Shown in pieces: positions 63,465 through 64,000 of a stretch of 64,000 bases of DNA (positions are counted from its first letter, which is position 1; each line of letters begins with the position of its first letter). The stretch covers positions 2,294,001 through 2,358,000 of the forward strand of contig NZ_CP019402.1 of NCBI RefSeq assembly GCF_002024505.1, written 5' to 3'. A model generated the notes under the pieces. That model was not told the origin of the DNA. It searched no databases and worked only from the letters and a program-made list of their open reading frames with translations. Origin of the DNA: Plantibacter flavus. GTDB taxonomy: Bacteria > Actinomycetota > Actinomycetes > Actinomycetales > Microbacteriaceae. A program made the position numbers and the translations under genes.

Positions 63465-63470
63465 CAGGCT
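63465..63470 (+). promoter_or_regulatory. -10-like box of ligD, leaderless arrangement
   Basis: CAGGCT, seven bases, then the ATG at 63478; no ribosome-binding site lies between. The palindrome covers the expected -35 position. Confidence 0.35.
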
Positions 63471-63477
63471 GATCGCC

Positions 63478-64000
63478 ATGGCGAGGACGAGCGGTGGCGG
63501 CGCGCAGTCGCAGTGGGTCGACGTCGACGGACGCCGGATCCAACTCACCCATCTCGACAAGGTGCTGTACCCCGAGACCGGCACGACGAAGGCCGAGGTC
63601 CTCGCCTACTACGCCGCGGTCGCCGAACACCTCCTCCCGCACCTCGCCGATCGGCCGGTGACCCGGAAACGCTGGGTGCACGGCGTCGGGACGGCTGCGG
63701 CGCCGGAGTCGGGGTTCTTCCAGAAGGATCTGGGCACCGCGGCTCCCGACTGGGTCCAGCGGCTCCCCATCGAGCACAGCGATCACACGAACGAGTACCC
63801 GATCGTCGACGATCTCGCGACGCTCACGTGGCTGGCGCAGTTGGGTGCGCTGGAGCTGCACGTGCCGCAGTGGCGGTTCGACCGATCCGGCGAGCGCCGT
63901 CCGCCCGACCGTCTCGTCCTCGACCTCGATCCGGGTGAGGGGGTGTCCCTCGCAGAGTGCGCTGGTGTCGCGGGCCTGGCGCGGGCGGTGTTGGTGGACA
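63478..64000 (+). CDS. ligD: ATP-dependent DNA ligase LigD, N-terminal polymerase domain (partial)
   Basis: The first 174 codons of a gene cut by the window end. The product begins MARTSGGGAQSQWVDVDGRR, then LTHLDKVLYPETGTTKAEVLAYYAAVA, the start of the LigD polymerase (archaeo-eukaryotic primase) domain. RPVTRKRWVHGV, FFQKDLG and DRLVLDLDPG, with the catalytic Asp-x-Asp pair, are visible. The polymerase fills gaps, often with ribonucleotides, at ends held by Ku. Polymerase-first order is the mycobacterial arrangement, but whether ligase and nuclease domains follow cannot be seen. Divergent pairing with ku supports the call. Confidence 0.93.
   Translation, partial: MARTSGGGAQSQWVDVDGRRIQLTHLDKVLYPETGTTKAEVLAYYAAVAEHLLPHLADRPVTRKRWVHGVGTAAAPESGFFQKDLGTAAPDWVQRLPIEHSDHTNEYPIVDDLATLTWLAQLGALELHVPQWRFDRSGERRPPDRLVLDLDPGEGVSLAECAGVAGLARAVLVD

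Overview
The window is high-GC actinobacterial chromosome, most likely from a member of the Microbacteriaceae. The evidence is the codon use (almost every third position G or C), the actinobacterial gene set (Wag31/DivIVA, SepF, GarA, a PASTA kinase, class II DAHP synthase, Ku/LigD, CtaF) and gene orders shared with Mycobacterium and Corynebacterium. The genus cannot be fixed from the sequence alone. No rRNA, tRNA, CRISPR array, prophage or insertion sequence was seen; almost all of the window is core chromosome.

Layout. 1-3.1 kb: the ctaC-ctaD-ctaF cytochrome aa3 oxidase operon (minus strand). 3.2-5.8 kb: an ErpA-type Fe-S carrier, an M20 dipeptidase and a divergent DUF3043 membrane protein. 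5.9-12.4 kb: pyrD, nrdR, hisD and dnaE (minus). 12.5-32.3 kb: a long, tightly overlapping minus-strand division and cell-wall (dcw) cluster, in transcription order mraZ, rsmH, ftsL-like, ftsI, murE, murF, mraY, murD, ftsW, murG, murC, ftsQ, ftsZ, yggS, sepF, yggT, divIVA, lspA, rluD. 32.6-41.9 kb: a block matching the order of M. tuberculosis Rv2169c-Rv2187: DUF3040 protein, polyprenyl synthase, Rv2175c-like DNA-binding protein, PknL-type kinase (here with four PASTA repeats), class II DAHP synthase, PlsC-type acyltransferase, ROK glucokinase and FadD15-type acyl-CoA ligase. 41.9-47.6 kb: peptide deformylase, pyruvate carboxylase, a ParA-like ATPase and an Rv1830-type MerR regulator. 47.8-49.7 kb: ftsR, garA and pgsA. 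49.7-52 kb: S4 RNA-binding protein, VanZ-like protein, small alarmone synthetase and a GNAT acetyltransferase. 52.1-59.6 kb: the most accessory-looking part, with a DUF1684 protein, a complete oligopeptide-type ABC importer and a 14-TM MFS exporter. 59.6-64 kb: a RecQ-like helicase fused to a phosphoribosyltransferase-like domain, a VOC protein, and a divergent ku/ligD end-joining pair; ligD runs off the window.

How the genes fit together. The centre is a growth and division module: lipid II synthesis (murC-G, mraY), the septal synthase FtsW/FtsI with FtsQ/FtsL, the Z-ring (FtsZ, SepF), the polar scaffold (DivIVA), regulators of the same process (MraZ, FtsR) and kinase signalling parts (PASTA kinase, GarA, Rv2175c-like protein).

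Main regulatory observations: many genes start 6-8 nt after a TANNNT-like -10 box, which suggests leaderless mRNAs; three 10-bp MraZ-type boxes precede mraZ; a 22-bp perfect palindrome lies between ku and ligD; two tandem hairpin repeats lie between mraZ and rsmH; and MurE carries Phe-His-Pro-Arg where Asp-Asn-Pro-Arg marks diaminopimelate-adding enzymes.
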